This document shows, in pieces, positions 62,947-64,000 of a stretch of DNA of 64,000 nucleotides (position 1 is the first letter of the stretch; each line of letters starts with the position of its first letter). Source of the stretch: Oceanospirillum sanctuarii (lineage in GTDB: Bacteria; Pseudomonadota; Gammaproteobacteria; Pseudomonadales; Halomonadaceae); the NCBI RefSeq assembly GCF_002150805.1, contig NZ_MTBA01000007.1, positions 62,001 through 126,000 of the forward strand. Reading direction: 5' to 3'. The notes under the pieces are model-generated. The model saw nothing but the letters and a program-made list of their open reading frames with translations, was not told the DNA's origin and did no database searches. The position numbers and the translations under genes are program-made.

Positions 62947-63825
62947 ATGAGTCATTCCCCTATGGATAACGCTGGCCAGGCTCAGGCTGCCAGCGCTGAA
63001 ACCTCACAGCTGGGTAAAGAAACTCAGTACGTGGATCAGTACGATGCCAGCCTTCTGTTTCCGATTCCCCGTCAGCCCAAGCGTGACGAGATCGGCCTTG
63101 AGCAGCTGGGTGCTGAAGCGGGGCGTTTGCCTTTCTTCGGTCAGGATATCTGGAACGCATTTGAGCTGTCCTGGCTGAATGCCAAGGGCAAACCGGAAGT
63201 GGCGGTTGCGGTATTCCGTATTCCTGCGGATTCCGAAAATATTATTGAGTCCAAATCCTTTAAGCTGTACCTGAACTCTTTTAATCAGACTCAGTTATCC
63301 GGCCGTCAGGAGCTTCAGGCGACCCTGGAAAAGGATCTGTCGGCAGCGGCAGGTGCGCCCGTGATTGTTGAGCTGAATGATCTGGATGGTGCGACTGCAC
63401 TGCAGGTGGTAGAGCCAAAAGGCCGCTGTATTGATGGTCTGGATATCGAGGTAAACCACTACCATCCGGAGCCGGCACTGCTGAAAAATCAGAGTGATCT
63501 GATCGTTGAAGAGACGCTGTACAGTCACTTGCTGCGTTCCAACTGTCCGGTTACCGGTCAGCCGGATTGGGCGACCGTAGAGATCAGTTATACCGGTAAG
63601 AAGATCGATAAAGCGGGCTTGCTGGCTTATATCATCTCTTTCCGCCAGCATAACGATTTCCATGAGCAGTGTGTTGAGCGCATGTTTGTGGATCTGAGCC
63701 TACGCTGCAAGCCGGAAGAGCTGACGGTTGTTGCCCGTTACACCCGTCGTGGTGGTCTGGATATTAACCCGTGGCGCTCTTCAAACCGTCCGGATCTGGA
63801 AAACCGACGTTTTGTCCGCCAGTAG
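62947..63825 (+). CDS. queF: NADPH-dependent 7-cyano-7-deazaguanine reductase (long, E. coli type)
   Basis: This cytoplasmic enzyme reduces preQ0 to preQ1 in the queuosine pathway. I start at ATG 62947, eight bases behind GGAG; a GTG three bases upstream is less likely. The 292-residue product has the two-domain long form. The catalytic Cys200 lies in LRSNCPVTGQPDW, with the assisting Asp207 in QPDW. The NADPH motif ESKSFKLYLNSFNQT is near residues 99-113 and YLNS is intact. A YadGH-like ABC exporter is encoded upstream in the same direction; no functional link is known. A terminator follows at 63881. Confidence 0.95.
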   Translation: MSHSPMDNAGQAQAASAETSQLGKETQYVDQYDASLLFPIPRQPKRDEIGLEQLGAEAGRLPFFGQDIWNAFELSWLNAKGKPEVAVAVFRIPADSENIIESKSFKLYLNSFNQTQLSGRQELQATLEKDLSAAAGAPVIVELNDLDGATALQVVEPKGRCIDGLDIEVNHYHPEPALLKNQSDLIVEETLYSHLLRSNCPVTGQPDWATVEISYTGKKIDKAGLLAYIISFRQHNDFHEQCVERMFVDLSLRCKPEELTVVARYTRRGGLDINPWRSSNRPDLENRRFVRQ

Positions 63826-63880
63826 GGTTCAGTTCGGTTAAGGTGACGCTCTGAAAGGCGTGGCTTTAAATAGCGGAAAC

Positions 63881-63930
63881 AAAAAAGCCGATGAAACCAA
63901 GCTCATTATGAGAGGTTTCACCGGCTTTTT
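63881..63930 (+). terminator. Rho-independent terminator after queF
   Basis: AAAAAGCCGATGAAACC and GGTTTCACCGGCTTTTT pair with one mismatch around a 15-base loop. It lies 56 bp after the queF stop. The last 70 bases of the window hold nothing recognisable. Confidence 0.85.
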
Positions 63931-64000
63931 AGCATTCTGCAAGTTGAGATAGATGCGCTTGGTGTCAGATGAGTACAGAGCCTGATGACTAAGCTATTCC

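Overview
The window is chromosomal DNA of roughly 50% G+C from a gammaproteobacterium, most likely a marine member of the Oceanospirillales. This is inferred from gene content: a three-domain-size NAD-glutamate dehydrogenase with DUF2835 next to it, the pyrD-rmf-rlmKL order also seen in pseudomonads, trmA, pdxB, htpX, queF, mtgA, and a very dense set of cyclic-di-GMP and phosphorelay proteins. No rRNA, insertion sequence, prophage or CRISPR was seen. Codon and base usage look even, so this reads as core and semi-core chromosome rather than an island.

Layout. 1-7.6 kb: the 3' end of a highly charged protein, a DMT exporter with a divergent LysR regulator, a DsbA-like lipoprotein, a GFA-type zinc protein, a ParD-like/methionine aminopeptidase pair behind a 39-bp palindrome, a PAS-PAS-GGDEF cyclase with an N-terminal zinc ribbon, and a LOG-family protein. 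7.6-13 kb: a DUF1800-like lipoprotein plus Tat-exported DUF1501 pair, a Sel1-repeat protein, mtgA and murI. 13.4-20.9 kb: a chemoreceptor, then a three-gene minus-strand signalling operon (PhnD-like binding protein, hybrid kinase with Hpt, REC-PAS-PAS-GGDEF). 21-26.6 kb: LysR/PACE efflux pair, YdcH-like and DksA-like small proteins, an unrecognised membrane protein, trmA. 26.7-34.2 kb: a MoxR-DUF58-DUF4381-BatA-BatB/C-BatD operon. 34.6-41.2 kb: NAD-glutamate dehydrogenase, DUF2835, pyrD, rmf. 41.6-46 kb: rlmKL, a 17-bp tandem repeat, a glutaredoxin-like protein, a WGR-like protein, pdxB. 46.1-50.5 kb: hybrid kinase plus REC-GGDEF-EAL phosphodiesterase. 50.7-57.8 kb: htpX, AlaA-type aminotransferase, enoyl-CoA hydratase, membrane GGDEF protein, ylqF, msrB, and a membrane-anchored coiled-coil protein. 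58.1-59.05 kb: four identical tRNA-Glu/tRNA-Gly pairs under one strong promoter. 59.1-63.9 kb: a 7TMR-DISM GGDEF cyclase, a YadGH-like ABC exporter and queF.

The main theme is signalling: five GGDEF or GGDEF-EAL proteins, two hybrid kinases and one chemoreceptor in 64 kb. Two of the c-di-GMP enzymes are response-regulator outputs encoded immediately downstream of a hybrid kinase, one making and one breaking c-di-GMP. The most unusual items are the Lar-like zinc ribbon fused to a cyclase, the ParD-like/Map pair with its palindromic operator candidate, the binding protein-kinase-cyclase operon, the 17-bp tandem repeat in a leader, and the fourfold tRNA array. None of these is proven to be a new system from sequence alone.
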